Shown one piece after another: positions 16,488-25,163 of a DNA stretch of 57,912 nt. A program made the position numbers and the translations under genes. The notes below the pieces were generated by a model. That model searched no databases. It saw only the letters and a program-made list of their open reading frames with translations, and was not told the origin of the DNA. The DNA comes from JALYXV01 sp963791545. Lineage in GTDB: Bacteria; Actinomycetota; Acidimicrobiia; Acidimicrobiales; Palsa-688. The stretch is from assembly GCA_963791545.1 (NCBI GenBank), contig CAWBSR010000005.1, positions 1 through 57,912 of the forward strand, given 5' to 3'. Each line of letters starts with the position of its first letter. The stretch's first letter is position 1.

Positions 16488-19106
16488 CTAAACCCGAGCC
16501 ATGTTGGCGAATCGCGTGTAATGGTCCAGGAATGCGAGGTGGGTGACCCCTGTCGGCCCATTGCGGTGCTTGGAGATGATCACTTCGGCGGTGCCCCGAT
16601 CGGGCGACTCAGGGTTATAGACCTCATCTCGGTAAAGGAACATCACCACGTCAGCATCTTGCTCCAACGAGTTATGAGCCACAACGCCGTTGGCAATGAA
16701 GTTGTGCGTCTCCTCGACTGTCGCATCGAAGGTCGGTTGCTCGCCGGCATACGAAATCTCGATGATCTCATCCCAATCAACATCCGACGTTACGATCTCT
16801 GCCAATTGGGCGGCTTTGGCTTGCACGGACACTTCCCATGGAACCGAGTCAAGTTGTGGGCCCTCTCTTTCCACATCAAGAAAAGCAAGCACCTCGGGAA
16901 TGCAGGCCCCCCGCTGACCGTGACATCCGATGGTACGGAGGAATCTGGCCTGATTGGCGGCACCTTGGACGCGAACTGAGTACCCCTCGCGGTAGGAACG
17001 CACTCCGTCGGTCGCTGCCCCCACTCGCCGCTTCAGGGACAGGCCGATCGCGGTGCGGATCCCGAAGCGCAGCAAGAGTTGCTGGATGTCGAGCGCCAGT
17101 CGGTGGCTGGTGGTGGCGTAGCGGGTACTTACGACTGACCCCCGCCCTTTCTTGGCAATGGTGACGGTGCCAGCAGTGGCCCAGAGATGGTGGAGGAAGA
17201 GCGCAATCTGGGCGTCATTGAGGCCGAAAATTGATGAAGGTACAAACTTCGTCCACGGCTGCGACTTCCAGAGACCATGCGGCTCCAGCCAGTTGCGCAT
17301 GGGGTGATTCACACCGTGGGTCAAGGGGTACCGGCTGGGGAACCGGATTTGCCAGGTGCTGCCGCGCTTCTCGCAACCGGCCTCCGATGCGAACAAGCGC
17401 CCAGCGCACGCTGCGACGATGTCCTTGTTGGCCGGGTCAGCGGTCGCGTACTTGAACGACGGCCCCATCGTGCCGTTGCCGATGAGATGGGCGGCGAGGG
17501 TCAACTCGTCGTCCGACCACCCGGACCCGTTCTGCAGCGGGGCCGCGACCGTCCTCGGCACCGCGACAAAGGTTCCGGGGTGAAGGGAGTCGAGGCGAGT
17601 CCATCCGCCGGCCGTCCGAAACTTGTGATTCGCGGTCGCCTCTACCTCGCGACCGGACGCCAGCCGCATGCGGTAGACCGGTTTGACCCCCGATGGGAAG
17701 GACTTGACGAGGCGTCGCGGTACCAGGCGCCAATGGTCGTCGAGCGACCACACCATCGGTTGTTCCTGGCTCAGGACCAGCGAGCCCAGCGTCACCTCCT
17801 CGCCGTTGTCGGCCCGCAGGAGACGCGTCGAGGCGGGCATACATCCTGATTCGCGTAGGTCGGCGAGCATGGGGCGCTTGTCGGCCCGCATCTCCAGGCC
17901 CCGGGACAGCTGGGACAGTGCGACCACGGGAACGGAGAGCTCCCGGGCCAGGATCTTGAGGCCCCGGCTGATCTCGGAGATCTCGACCTGCCGGTTTTCG
18001 GCGCTGTGGCGGCCCGACATCAACTGCAGGTAGTCGACCACGATCAGGCCCAGGTCGCCGAGCCGGCTGCGCAGGCGCCGGGCCTTGGCCCTGATCTCCA
18101 TCACCGTCAGGTTGGGGTTGTCGTCGACATACAGCGGCGCCTCGCCCAGCCGGCCGATGGCGTGGCTGATCTTGGGCCAGTCCGACTCCAGCAGCCTGCC
18201 GTTGCGGACCCTCGTCGAGTCGACCCGGGCCTCGGCGCACAGGAGGCGCTGGGTCACCTCGGAGTGGCTCATTTCCAGGGAGAAGAACAGGACTGGGGTC
18301 TGCCCCTCCATCGCCGCGTGGGCCGCCATGCCCAAGGCCATTGCCGTCTTCCCCATCGACGGCCTCGCCCCGAGAATCACCAGGCTCGAGGGCTGCAGGC
18401 CCGACAGCCGTTCGTCCAAGTCGAGGTACCCGGTGGCCACCCCGGTGATGGATTCCCCTCGGTCGTACAGGGTCTCCAACCGGTCCAGGCTCTCGGCCAG
18501 CAGGTCGTAAATGGGGCGCAGCGAGTCGGTGACCCGGCGCTCGGCCACCTCGAAGACCAGCGTCTCGGCCCGGTCGATGGCCTCGGCCACGTCCTCGGGC
18601 ACCCCGTAGCCCATCTCCGCGATCTCGCCCGCCACCCCGATGAGGCGGCGCAACAGGGCGTGTTCCTCGACGATGCGGGCGTAGCGACCGGCGTTGGTGG
18701 TGGCCGGGGTGTCGGCCTGGAGGGTGATGAGGGTGGCGGGGCCGCCGATGGCGTCGAGCAGGTCGGCCCGGCGTAGCTCGTCGGCCACGGTGACCGGGTC
18801 GGCGGGCTCGCCCTGGGCGTACAGCGAACAGATGGCGTCGAAGACGTGGCCGTGGGCGGGCTTGTAGAAGTCGTTGGCCGAGCACGTCTCCACGGCCGCC
18901 GCGATGGCGTCTCGGGACAGCAACATGGCGCCCAGCAGGGATTCCTCGGCCTGGAGATTGTGGGGCGGCACCCGGCCCGAGGACCCGGACCCGGACCCGG
19001 GACTACCGGAGCCGCCGGAGCCCCGGCTACCGAAGCTGCCGAAGCCACCCTCGCCGCCCTGGCGGCCGAAATTGCGACGCCGAGCGTCGTCGAGAGACTG
19101 AACCAT
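16488..19106 (-). CDS. dnaB: replicative DNA helicase DnaB, intein-containing
   Basis: The full precursor has 872 residues from ATG 19106; spliced DnaB would have 481. DnaB is the hexameric helicase that unwinds the fork and here is probably loaded by DciA. The N-terminus has a Gly/Ser-rich extension of about 40 residues. Next is the primase-binding domain (NLQAEESLLGAMLLSRDAI). The RecA-like domain has Walker A ARPSMGKTAMAL and Walker B LIVVDYLQLM. The intein interrupts LRESG/SLEQDADVV, the same site as in Synechocystis DnaB. The frame extends to 19277, but 19106 gives the natural start and has AGGGG upstream. It is the last gene of rpsF-ssb-rplI-dnaB, separated from rplI by 222 bp. Confidence 0.96.
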   Translation of the reverse strand: MVQSLDDARRRNFGRQGGEGGFGSFGSRGSGGSGSPGSGSGSSGRVPPHNLQAEESLLGAMLLSRDAIAAAVETCSANDFYKPAHGHVFDAICSLYAQGEPADPVTVADELRRADLLDAIGGPATLITLQADTPATTNAGRYARIVEEHALLRRLIGVAGEIAEMGYGVPEDVAEAIDRAETLVFEVAERRVTDSLRPIYDLLAESLDRLETLYDRGESITGVATGYLDLDERLSGLQPSSLVILGARPSMGKTAMALGMAAHAAMEGQTPVLFFSLEMSHSEVTQRLLCAEARVDSTRVRNGRLLESDWPKISHAIGRLGEAPLYVDDNPNLTVMEIRAKARRLRSRLGDLGLIVVDYLQLMSGRHSAENRQVEISEISRGLKILARELSVPVVALSQLSRGLEMRADKRPMLADLRESGCMPASTRLLRADNGEEVTLGSLVLSQEQPMVWSLDDHWRLVPRRLVKSFPSGVKPVYRMRLASGREVEATANHKFRTAGGWTRLDSLHPGTFVAVPRTVAAPLQNGSGWSDDELTLAAHLIGNGTMGPSFKYATADPANKDIVAACAGRLFASEAGCEKRGSTWQIRFPSRYPLTHGVNHPMRNWLEPHGLWKSQPWTKFVPSSIFGLNDAQIALFLHHLWATAGTVTIAKKGRGSVVSTRYATTSHRLALDIQQLLLRFGIRTAIGLSLKRRVGAATDGVRSYREGYSVRVQGAANQARFLRTIGCHGQRGACIPEVLAFLDVEREGPQLDSVPWEVSVQAKAAQLAEIVTSDVDWDEIIEISYAGEQPTFDATVEETHNFIANGVVAHNSLEQDADVVMFLYRDEVYNPESPDRGTAEVIISKHRNGPTGVTHLAFLDHYTRFANMARV
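16671..17843 (-). mobile_element. DnaB intein (391 residues) with degenerate LAGLIDADG endonuclease
   Basis: The intein starts at Cys1 (CMPASTRLLRADNG) and ends His-Asn before Ser+1. Block B reads ATANHKF (the TxxH motif), and the end block ETHNFIANGVVAHN is intact, so self-splicing should work. Between them sits a LAGLIDADG endonuclease. The two helices read AAHLIGNGTMG and LFLHHLWATAGTV where active enzymes have Asp before the second Gly (IGDG, ATDG). Both metal-binding acids are replaced, by Asn and Ala. The element is therefore probably fixed and unable to home. Confidence 0.93.
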
Positions 19107-19328
19107 GGCCGCCCCTACCCTCGCCCGTCGCCCTGTGGAGTCGCTAGAGGATGACAGTGGGGATTCACGGTGGATACCTGGGGACAACTGCCCGGGAACA
19201 TACGTTCGACACTGTACGCCGGGCCTGCGACGGTAACAGTGACGCGCCAGAGCGCCGGCCTCGGCCGGCGCTCTCACGAAGTCAAGGAGCTGAGGACACC
19301 CGGTTCCAGGTAGTTTCCTACACCGGCC

Positions 19329-19775
19329 CTAACTGCGGACGACGTCGATGGTGACGGGGAACTCCACCTCGGCGTGCAGCTTGACCGCCACCTGGTGGAT
19401 ACCGAGGGAACGAATCGGATCCACCAGATGAACCCTCCGGCGATCCAGGTCGATGCCGGTCTGCTCGGTCACCGCGGCGACCACATCGGCCGCGGTAACC
19501 GAACCGAACAGCTTGCCTTCAGATCCGGCCCGGGCGGGTATGCGAATCACTTCCGGCACCAACAGCTTGGCCACCGTCTCGGCTGCCTCCCGGTCCTTGG
19601 CGTCGCGGCGGTCCCGAGCTCGGCGCATGGCCGTGGCCTGGGCGTCGAGGCCGGTGCCGGCCACGATGGCGTGGCCTTTGGGCAGCAGGAAGTTGCGGGC
19701 GTAGCCGTCGGACACCTCGCGGATGTCGCCCCGCTTGCCCAGGTTGTTAACGTCGGTGCGGAGAACGATCCTCAT
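19329..19775 (-). CDS. rplI: 50S ribosomal protein L9
   Basis: The protein has 148 residues. L9 binds 23S rRNA and stabilises reading frame and the L1 stalk region. The N-terminal RNA-binding domain MRIVLRTDVNNLGKRGDI...VSDGYARNFLLPKGHA is textbook. A long linker helix and a C-terminal domain (HLVDPIRSLGIHQVAVKLH) follow. Its ATG directly abuts the ssb stop, indicating an operon. In most bacteria rpsR lies between ssb and rplI; here there is no room for it. Confidence 0.97.
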   Translation of the reverse strand: MRIVLRTDVNNLGKRGDIREVSDGYARNFLLPKGHAIVAGTGLDAQATAMRRARDRRDAKDREAAETVAKLLVPEVIRIPARAGSEGKLFGSVTAADVVAAVTEQTGIDLDRRRVHLVDPIRSLGIHQVAVKLHAEVEFPVTIDVVRS

Positions 19776-20249
19776 CTAGAACGGCTCCTCGTCCTCTTGG
19801 TGGTAACCCGACGGCGCCTCGTTGGGCACCGGGCGCGAACTCCCGCTGCCGCCGCCAGCTGAAACCGCAACCCCGTCGGGGCTGCGACGCTCGTTCTTCT
19901 CCACCTTGGCGGTCGCCCACCGGAGGCTGGGCGCCACCTCGTCGGCCACGATTTCAATCTTGGTGCGCTTCTCGTGCTCCTGGGTCTCCCAGCTGCGCTG
20001 GTCGAGGCGGCCGGTGACGATGACCCGGCTGCCCCGGGCGAGGGACTGGGCACAGTTTTCGCCCAGGGTGCCCCAAGCCACCACGTCGAAGAACGACGTG
20101 GCCTCTTCCCATTCGTTGGTCTGGCGGTTCTGCCATTTCCGGTTGACGGCCACACCGAAACTGGCGATGGCCTGGCCGGTGGGTGTGAATCTCAGCTCGG
20201 GATCCCGGGTGAGATTGCCGGTGATGCTGACGTGGTTGCCGTTGGACAT
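19776..20249 (-). CDS. ssb: single-stranded DNA-binding protein
   Basis: The protein has 157 residues. SSB coats single-stranded DNA at forks and recruits partners through its C-terminal tip. The OB-fold occupies about residues 1-110 (NHVSITGNLTRDPELRFTPTG, FFDVVAWGTLGENCAQSL, VIVTGRLDQRSWE). A short Gly/Ser-rich linker follows, then the acidic tip DEEPF that binds partner proteins. Length is typical for actinobacteria. It is five bases downstream of rpsF and abuts rplI. Confidence 0.97.
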   Translation of the reverse strand: MSNGNHVSITGNLTRDPELRFTPTGQAIASFGVAVNRKWQNRQTNEWEEATSFFDVVAWGTLGENCAQSLARGSRVIVTGRLDQRSWETQEHEKRTKIEIVADEVAPSLRWATAKVEKNERRSPDGVAVSAGGGSGSSRPVPNEAPSGYHQEDEEPF

Positions 20250-20254
20250 GTCTC

Positions 20255-20620
20255 TTACTCTCCGATCGTGCCTTTGTCCGCGCCGGCGCCCGCTCTCGCG
20301 TCGACCTTGGCCGGCTTGGTGCGGCCGGCCGGCTTGTCGGGGAGACGGATCACCTTGTAGCGGATCACCTCATCTGCGAGGTGCAGCATCCGGTCGAGCT
20401 CAGCCATCGCCGGGGGGTCGGCAGTCGCCTCGATGAGGACGTAATACCCCTCGTTGTGGTGATTTATCTCGTAGGCGAACCGGCGCCGCCCCCAGTGATC
20501 AACCCGTCCCAGGGTGGCCCCCTTGGACCTGATCAAAGAAGTGGCTCGATCCACCGTCGCCCGAATGACGTCCTCGTCCAGGCCGACGTTTAAGATCACC
20601 ATGACTTCATATGGCCGCAT
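20255..20620 (-). CDS. rpsF: 30S ribosomal protein S6
   Basis: The protein has 121 residues from ATG 20620 (MRPYEVMVILNVGLDEDVIR). The S6 fold is visible through WGRRRFAYEINHHNEGYYVLI and the C-terminal VIRYKVIRLPDKP. A basic/Ala-rich tail follows. GGGAGG lies 12 bases upstream of the ATG. The open frame runs on to 21283, but that is an artefact of GC-rich sequence overlapping the DUF192 gene. It is the first gene of rpsF-ssb-rplI-dnaB. S6 normally pairs with S18, whose gene is absent here. Confidence 0.96.
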   Translation of the reverse strand: MRPYEVMVILNVGLDEDVIRATVDRATSLIRSKGATLGRVDHWGRRRFAYEINHHNEGYYVLIEATADPPAMAELDRMLHLADEVIRYKVIRLPDKPAGRTKPAKVDARAGAGADKGTIGE

Positions 20621-20666
20621 AGCGGACCCGTACCTCCCTCTGGACCCGGCGTGTGACGGCACGGGG

Positions 20667-20683
20667 CCCCGGCGGTTCCGGGG
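20667..20683 (-). promoter_or_regulatory. hairpin in the rpsF leader
   Basis: CCCCGG-AACCG-CCGGGG forms a 6-bp stem 47 bases upstream of the rpsF start. S6:S18 is known to bind rpsF leaders with a hairpin and CCG motif; this is a candidate, not verified against that motif. TGACC-T-GGTCA lies just upstream (about 20692-20702). Confidence 0.35.
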
Positions 20684-20766
20684 CAGGGTAACTGACCTGG
20701 TCATGGTAACCGACGTCTGCGATTGGTCCACCCCCTCAGCATGGCAAAGGGGTGTGACCAGAACCC

Positions 20767-21315
20767 TCAGCAGGACCCGCCGACCGTGAGCGAGGCGCCG
20801 GGGCCGACGCCGACGTGGCCCAAACCGCCCTGGGCCACTTCCAGGGCCACCGTGTAGGCGGCCGCGGCCGAGTACAGCGGGCAGACGGTCGCCGAACCGC
20901 ACGGATCCATGTCCCGGGCCGACACCAGGTGCCCGGAGGCGTCGAACCAGGCGATCGACAGGGGAATGAGGGTGTCCTTCATATAGAACTGCGTCGTCGT
21001 GGGCTCGACGAACTGAAACAGCATGCCGTCGTATCCGGCCAGATCGGTCCGGTCCATGAGCCCCCGGTCCTGCTGGGCCGAGGTCAGCGCCAGCAATCCG
21101 CAGTGGTGCGAGGTGGTCCCATCGGCGCTGCGCACCGAGAAGCCGATCTGGTCGAAGCCGGCCAGCCGCGACGGCGTGGCCCCGTTGGCGTCCACCTTGG
21201 GCCGCTTGGTGGTGCTGACGCCGCGGATCAGGTACAGCCCGACCCCGGCGACAAGGATCGCCAGGGCCACCCGCAGGGTCCACAGGATGCTGCGGGCGGT
21301 GGGGGCGGTCGCCAT
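20767..21315 (-). CDS. DUF192 family protein, membrane-anchored
   Basis: From ATG 21315 the protein has 182 residues. An N-terminal membrane segment (LWTLRVALAILVAGVGLYLIRG, given here only as residues 11-32) anchors the extracytoplasmic DUF192 domain. That domain is recognised by QQDRGLMDRTDLAGYDGMLF, FYMKDTLIPLSIAWFD and the C-terminal ALEVAQGGLGHVGVGPG. DUF192 proteins are small secreted proteins without a proven biochemical role. Three Cys residues in the domain could form disulfides. The gene is 14 bp downstream of panB and may be transcribed with it. Confidence 0.85.
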   Translation of the reverse strand: MATAPTARSILWTLRVALAILVAGVGLYLIRGVSTTKRPKVDANGATPSRLAGFDQIGFSVRSADGTTSHHCGLLALTSAQQDRGLMDRTDLAGYDGMLFQFVEPTTTQFYMKDTLIPLSIAWFDASGHLVSARDMDPCGSATVCPLYSAAAAYTVALEVAQGGLGHVGVGPGASLTVGGSC

Positions 21316-21329
21316 GACCGCCTTTCCTA

Positions 21330-22199
21330 TCAGGCCCGGCCGTACAGTCCCATCACCTGCTCTTCGGGGGCGCCCAGCTGGCGGGCCAGGTCGGCGGCCA
21401 GGTGGTAGCTCTCCTCCGAGTTGGGGAAATGGTGGGCTCGGACATCGAGCGCGAACGCGGCCACCGCGGCCACCGCATCGGCTTTGAGATTGGCGTAGCG
21501 GCGCACGAATTTGGGCGCCAGCCGGTCCTCCAGCCCCACGATGTCGTGGAACACCAGCACCTGGCCGTCGCACGACGGGCCGGCACCGATGCCGATGGTG
21601 GGCACTGGCACCGCGTCGGTGATCATGGCGGCCACCGCGTCCGGCACGCCTTCGAGGACGATGGCGAAGCAACCCGCCTCCGCCAGCGCCCGGGCGTCGG
21701 CGACCAGGGCGGCCACGGCGTCGAGTTCTCTTCCCTGGACCTTGAAGCCGCCCATCATGTGCAGCGACTGCGGGGTGAGCCCCAGGTGGCCCATCACCGG
21801 GATCTCGGCGTCACCGATGGCCTCGATCACCGCCAACCGCTTGCGGCCCCCCTCCAGTTTCACGGCCTGGGCTCCGGCCCGGATGAGGCGGGCCGCGTTG
21901 CGGACCGCGTCGTCGATTCCCAGGTGGTAGCTCAGCCACGGGAGATCGGCGATCACCATGGGGCGGGGATGGGTACGGGCGACCGCCGCGGTGTGATGCT
22001 CCATGTCGGCCACCGTGACCGACAACGTGTCGTCGTAGCCCAGCACCACCATGCCGAGCGAGTCGCCGACCAGGATCATGTCCACGCCGGCGGCATCCGC
22101 TATACGGGCCCCGGGCGCGTCGTACGCGGTAACCATGACCAGCGGCTCGCCCGAGCCCTTTCGGGCCCGGACCGCGGGCGCGGTGACCCCGAGGGTCAT
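21330..22199 (-). CDS. panB: ketopantoate hydroxymethyltransferase
   Basis: The protein has 289 residues. PanB adds a hydroxymethyl group from methylene-tetrahydrofolate to 2-ketoisovalerate, the first committed step to pantothenate and CoA. The TIM-barrel signatures are clear: VMVTAYDAPGARIADAAGVD, ILVGDSLGMVVLGYDDTL, AVKLEGG, VMGHLGLTPQSLHMMGGFKV and IGIGAGPSCDGQVLVFHD. Mg2+-binding Asp and Glu residues are retained. Length is normal. No panC or panD is in the window. It lies between ponA and the DUF192 gene. Confidence 0.95.
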   Translation of the reverse strand: MTLGVTAPAVRARKGSGEPLVMVTAYDAPGARIADAAGVDMILVGDSLGMVVLGYDDTLSVTVADMEHHTAAVARTHPRPMVIADLPWLSYHLGIDDAVRNAARLIRAGAQAVKLEGGRKRLAVIEAIGDAEIPVMGHLGLTPQSLHMMGGFKVQGRELDAVAALVADARALAEAGCFAIVLEGVPDAVAAMITDAVPVPTIGIGAGPSCDGQVLVFHDIVGLEDRLAPKFVRRYANLKADAVAAVAAFALDVRAHHFPNSEESYHLAADLARQLGAPEEQVMGLYGRA

Positions 22200-22265
22200 A
22201 TCGGCACCTCCCTGGTTATCCCGTCCAGCGCCCCTCGGCTGCCGGCGGTACCGCCATGCTACGCG

Positions 22266-24572
22266 CTAACCGTGGGGTTTGGTCGTGGTCGTGATGGCGA
22301 CGGGCTTGGTTGTGGGAGTGGGCAGCGTGGCCGGTGGGGGCCGAGGCAGCGTCGTCGACGTCGGATGGCCGCTGGGCACGGTGGGGGCCGGTCCCGGCAC
22401 AAAGCTCGGCCCGGGGGACACGGGCGCCTTGGGCACGGTCGTGGTCGTCGCCGTCCCCAGCCCCTTGGGGAAGGAAACCAGGGCGCTGGGCGAGCCGATC
22501 AGGGCCCCCGGGAAGGTCGTGACCGGGGCGAAGGACCCGGTGTAGCTGCTATTCGACCCGTTGGCCGTCACCGCTGTCATGAACCGCCGCCAGAGCGCGG
22601 CCGGCTCACCGCCGCCCTGCGCCCCCCCGGAGGCACCGAACAGGTTCATCATGGGCTTGGAACCGTCCCGGTAGCCCATCCACACCGCGGCCGTCAGGCG
22701 GGGTGTGAAGCCGATGAACCAGGCGTCTGTGAAGTCGCTCGTGGTCCCCGTCTTGCCGGCGATGGAAGTGCCGAAACTGGCGCCCGTGCCGGTGCCCTTC
22801 AGCACCACCTGCTGCAGGCAGTAGTCGAGGATGTCGTTCTGGGCCTTGGCGAGAACCGGTTTCGGGGCCGGCGCCCCCCATGGCAGCGCGGTGCCGTCGG
22901 CGGTGGTGACCTTGGTGATGACCTGGGGCGCAAGGAAGGTGCCTCCCCGGGCGAAGGTGGCGTAGGCGGCCGCCATTTCGAGAACCGAAACCTGGGCGGT
23001 ACCGAGCACCAGCGACGGGTTCTTGGCCAGCCCCACATCGGCGGGGTCCAGTCCCAAGGTTTTGGCCATGGCCAGCAACTTGTCGGTACCGATGGCCGTC
23101 TCGAGCTGGGCGTACACCGTGTTGATGGAGTGGGCGGTGGCGTCGATCAGGTTCACCGAGGGGCCACCGTCCTCGGTTTGGAAGTTGCTCACCGGATAGT
23201 CGGCGCCGTTGTCCCCCTGGCCTTTCAGCAGGACCGTCGGGGGCCCGGGGAAGGTCGAGCGGACCGAGTACCCGTCTTTCAGGGTCTCCGCCAAGAGGAA
23301 AGGCTTGAAGGTGGAACCGGGCTGGCGCCCCGACCCGCCGCCGGCTCGGCCGACGGCCAGGTTCACCTGGGAGGTGGCGTAGTCGCGGCCGCCGACCATG
23401 GCCCGCACGAAGCCGTTGTTGTCCACCGCCACCAGGGCGCCCGAGGGTAGCTGGGGGTTGGAAAGGCTCCCGCTACCGACGTACACGGCGTTGTAGGCCT
23501 GATCCTGCATCTTGAGGTCGATGGTCGTGGTGACCCGCAGCCCCAGGCCGGCCGGGTACTTCTGCTGGAGCTGCTGCTCGACGTAGTCCAGGTAGTACTG
23601 GACGTGGTGCTGGTCGACGATCTTGGAGTCCTGTTTGGCGCTGGCATTGGGCAGCGTCGTCGGCAGCGGCGTCGCGTTGGCTTCGTCCGCCTGGGCCTGG
23701 GTGATCCTGTGGTAGCGGACCATGGAGGCCAGCGATTCCGCCCGCCGCCCCTGCGCCACGTCCGGCGCCCGCACCGGGTCGGCCAGCTCCGGTCCCCGGA
23801 TCAGGCTCGCCAGCAGGGCCGCTTGGGGCAGCGTGAGCTGGTCCACGTTCTCCTGGAAGTAAGCCTGCGACGCCGCCTGGATCCCGTAGGCCCCCCGCCC
23901 CCAGTAGATGGTGTTCAGGTAGCGCTCCAGGATCTGGTCCTTGGTGAGGAGGCGCTGGAGCCGGATGGCCAGGGCGGCTTCTTTGACCTTGCGGACCAGG
24001 GTCCGCTGGGAACCGAGATAGGCCTGTTTGATGTACTGCTGGGTGATGGTCGAGCCGCCCTGGAGGTTGCCGCTGCCCCGGATGTCGCTGGCGGTGGCCC
24101 GCAGCACCCCGATCGGGTCCACCCCGCCGTGCTGGTAGTAGTTGTGATCCTCGGTGGCGATGACGGCGTCGATGGCGACCTGGGGGATCTGGTTGAGGTG
24201 GACCGAGACCCGGTTCTGGCCGCTGCTCAAGGTGGCCAGCTGGGTCGTGCCGTCGGAGGCGTAGATGAAGGTTGTCTGGGTCTGCGGTTGGACCGCCGGC
24301 AGCGGGACCCGGGACAGCAGGTAGGCGGCCCCCGCCAGACCGAAGAACACGAACAGCCACACCAGGAACAGCATCCGGCGGTGGCGCCACAGCCAGCTGG
24401 GGCGCTCGGCCTTGGACTGCGGCGGCCGGCCCGCGGCCTTGGTCTTGTGACGGCCCCTCGACTGGGGCCTGGCCGGGGCTTGGGATCGGGCTTGGGCCCG
24501 GGAGCGGAGCGATACCGAAGCCGCCATTCGGGGCGGGGGGCGGCGGAGAGGTACTGGAGTGGGCCGGACCAT
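22266..24572 (-). CDS. ponA: bifunctional penicillin-binding protein (class A)
   Basis: The protein has 768 residues. It polymerises and cross-links peptidoglycan outside the membrane. A basic, disordered cytoplasmic N-terminus of about 65 residues precedes one membrane segment (67-87). The GT51 glycosyltransferase domain has the catalytic Glu141 (EDHNYYQHGG), GGSTITQQY at 172-180 and ILERYLNTIYWGRGAYG. The transpeptidase domain has Ser420-x-x-Lys (STFK), HSINTVY and AGKTGTTSDFTDAW. A Pro/Thr-rich tail closes it. The start is uncertain (ATG 24572 or 24527; no strong ribosome site). In mycobacteria ponA1 sits next to the DUF5318 gene, padR and ino1, as here. Confidence 0.95.
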   Translation of the reverse strand: MVRPTPVPLRRPPPRMAASVSLRSRAQARSQAPARPQSRGRHKTKAAGRPPQSKAERPSWLWRHRRMLFLVWLFVFFGLAGAAYLLSRVPLPAVQPQTQTTFIYASDGTTQLATLSSGQNRVSVHLNQIPQVAIDAVIATEDHNYYQHGGVDPIGVLRATASDIRGSGNLQGGSTITQQYIKQAYLGSQRTLVRKVKEAALAIRLQRLLTKDQILERYLNTIYWGRGAYGIQAASQAYFQENVDQLTLPQAALLASLIRGPELADPVRAPDVAQGRRAESLASMVRYHRITQAQADEANATPLPTTLPNASAKQDSKIVDQHHVQYYLDYVEQQLQQKYPAGLGLRVTTTIDLKMQDQAYNAVYVGSGSLSNPQLPSGALVAVDNNGFVRAMVGGRDYATSQVNLAVGRAGGGSGRQPGSTFKPFLLAETLKDGYSVRSTFPGPPTVLLKGQGDNGADYPVSNFQTEDGGPSVNLIDATAHSINTVYAQLETAIGTDKLLAMAKTLGLDPADVGLAKNPSLVLGTAQVSVLEMAAAYATFARGGTFLAPQVITKVTTADGTALPWGAPAPKPVLAKAQNDILDYCLQQVVLKGTGTGASFGTSIAGKTGTTSDFTDAWFIGFTPRLTAAVWMGYRDGSKPMMNLFGASGGAQGGGEPAALWRRFMTAVTANGSNSSYTGSFAPVTTFPGALIGSPSALVSFPKGLGTATTTTVPKAPVSPGPSFVPGPAPTVPSGHPTSTTLPRPPPATLPTPTTKPVAITTTTKPHG

Positions 24573-24621
24573 AAAGGGAGAGGTGGGACGAACGGGTGGA
24601 CGGTACTCGACCGACCGACCC

Positions 24622-25044
24622 CTACCCTAGGTCCGCTCCGCCCTTCCGGCCGCTCAGGGCGAAGGTCCGGGCCAGGTGGTTCCACGAGCAGTTCAAGCAC
24701 ACCTCGACCACGTAGCAGGCCAGATCCCGGCCCGCTCGATTCAGCTTGGCCAGTTCGCCCTTGGTGGCGACGACCCGGCCGCTCGGCGGCAGCCGGCTGC
24801 CGAAGGCGTAGGAAACCAGCACCACTTTGGACTCGGCGCAGATAGGGCAGTCCTCGTGGCTGGGCTGGCCGCAGTTGGTGGCGGCCCGCAGCAGTTCCGG
24901 CTGGGCGTCGCAGACATCCAGCTTGGACAGCCGTCCCTTGTGGAACTCGCTGATCACGGCGTTGCGGGCCAGGCGGTAGTCGACCTGACCGGCGACCTGA
25001 GGCACGCTCGGTGCGCCGCGCATGGTTTCCGGCCGGAAGCTCAT
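24622..25044 (-). CDS. DUF5318 zinc-ribbon protein
   Basis: The protein has 140 residues and matches the actinobacterial DUF5318 family (Rv0049-like). Landmarks are DVCDAQPELLRAATNCG, the first Cys pair CPIC, the second pair CLNC with SWNHLARTF, and YAFGSRLPPSGR between them. The two CxxC pairs should bind zinc. Function is unknown. It is the conserved upstream neighbour of ponA. The gene starts divergently from padR; the 119 bp between them hold the padR operator candidate. Confidence 0.85.
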   Translation of the reverse strand: MSFRPETMRGAPSVPQVAGQVDYRLARNAVISEFHKGRLSKLDVCDAQPELLRAATNCGQPSHEDCPICAESKVVLVSYAFGSRLPPSGRVVATKGELAKLNRAGRDLACYVVEVCLNCSWNHLARTFALSGRKGGADLG

Positions 25045-25118
25045 CGTTGCCGAGAGTACCGCCCGCGGCGGTATCGACGTCGAAACGACGGCCTCCCCCC
25101 TTTCGGCGCATCCTGGCG

Positions 25119-25153
25119 TATACTCTCCTCGATATATCGCCCCGATACATCGA
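25119..25153 (+). promoter_or_regulatory. padR promoter and likely PadR operator
   Basis: TATACT at 25119-25124 is a good -10 element. Immediately downstream, TCGATATATC-GCCCC-GATACATCGA (25129-25153) is a 10-bp inverted repeat with one mismatch, AT-rich like known PadR operators. Bound PadR would cover the transcription start of padR-ino1. Confidence 0.6.
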
Positions 25154-25163
25154 AGGGACCGTC

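Noticed and set aside
20621..21283. Large upstream extension of rpsF
   Set aside because: It overlaps the DUF192 gene in another frame; S6 begins at ATG 20620.
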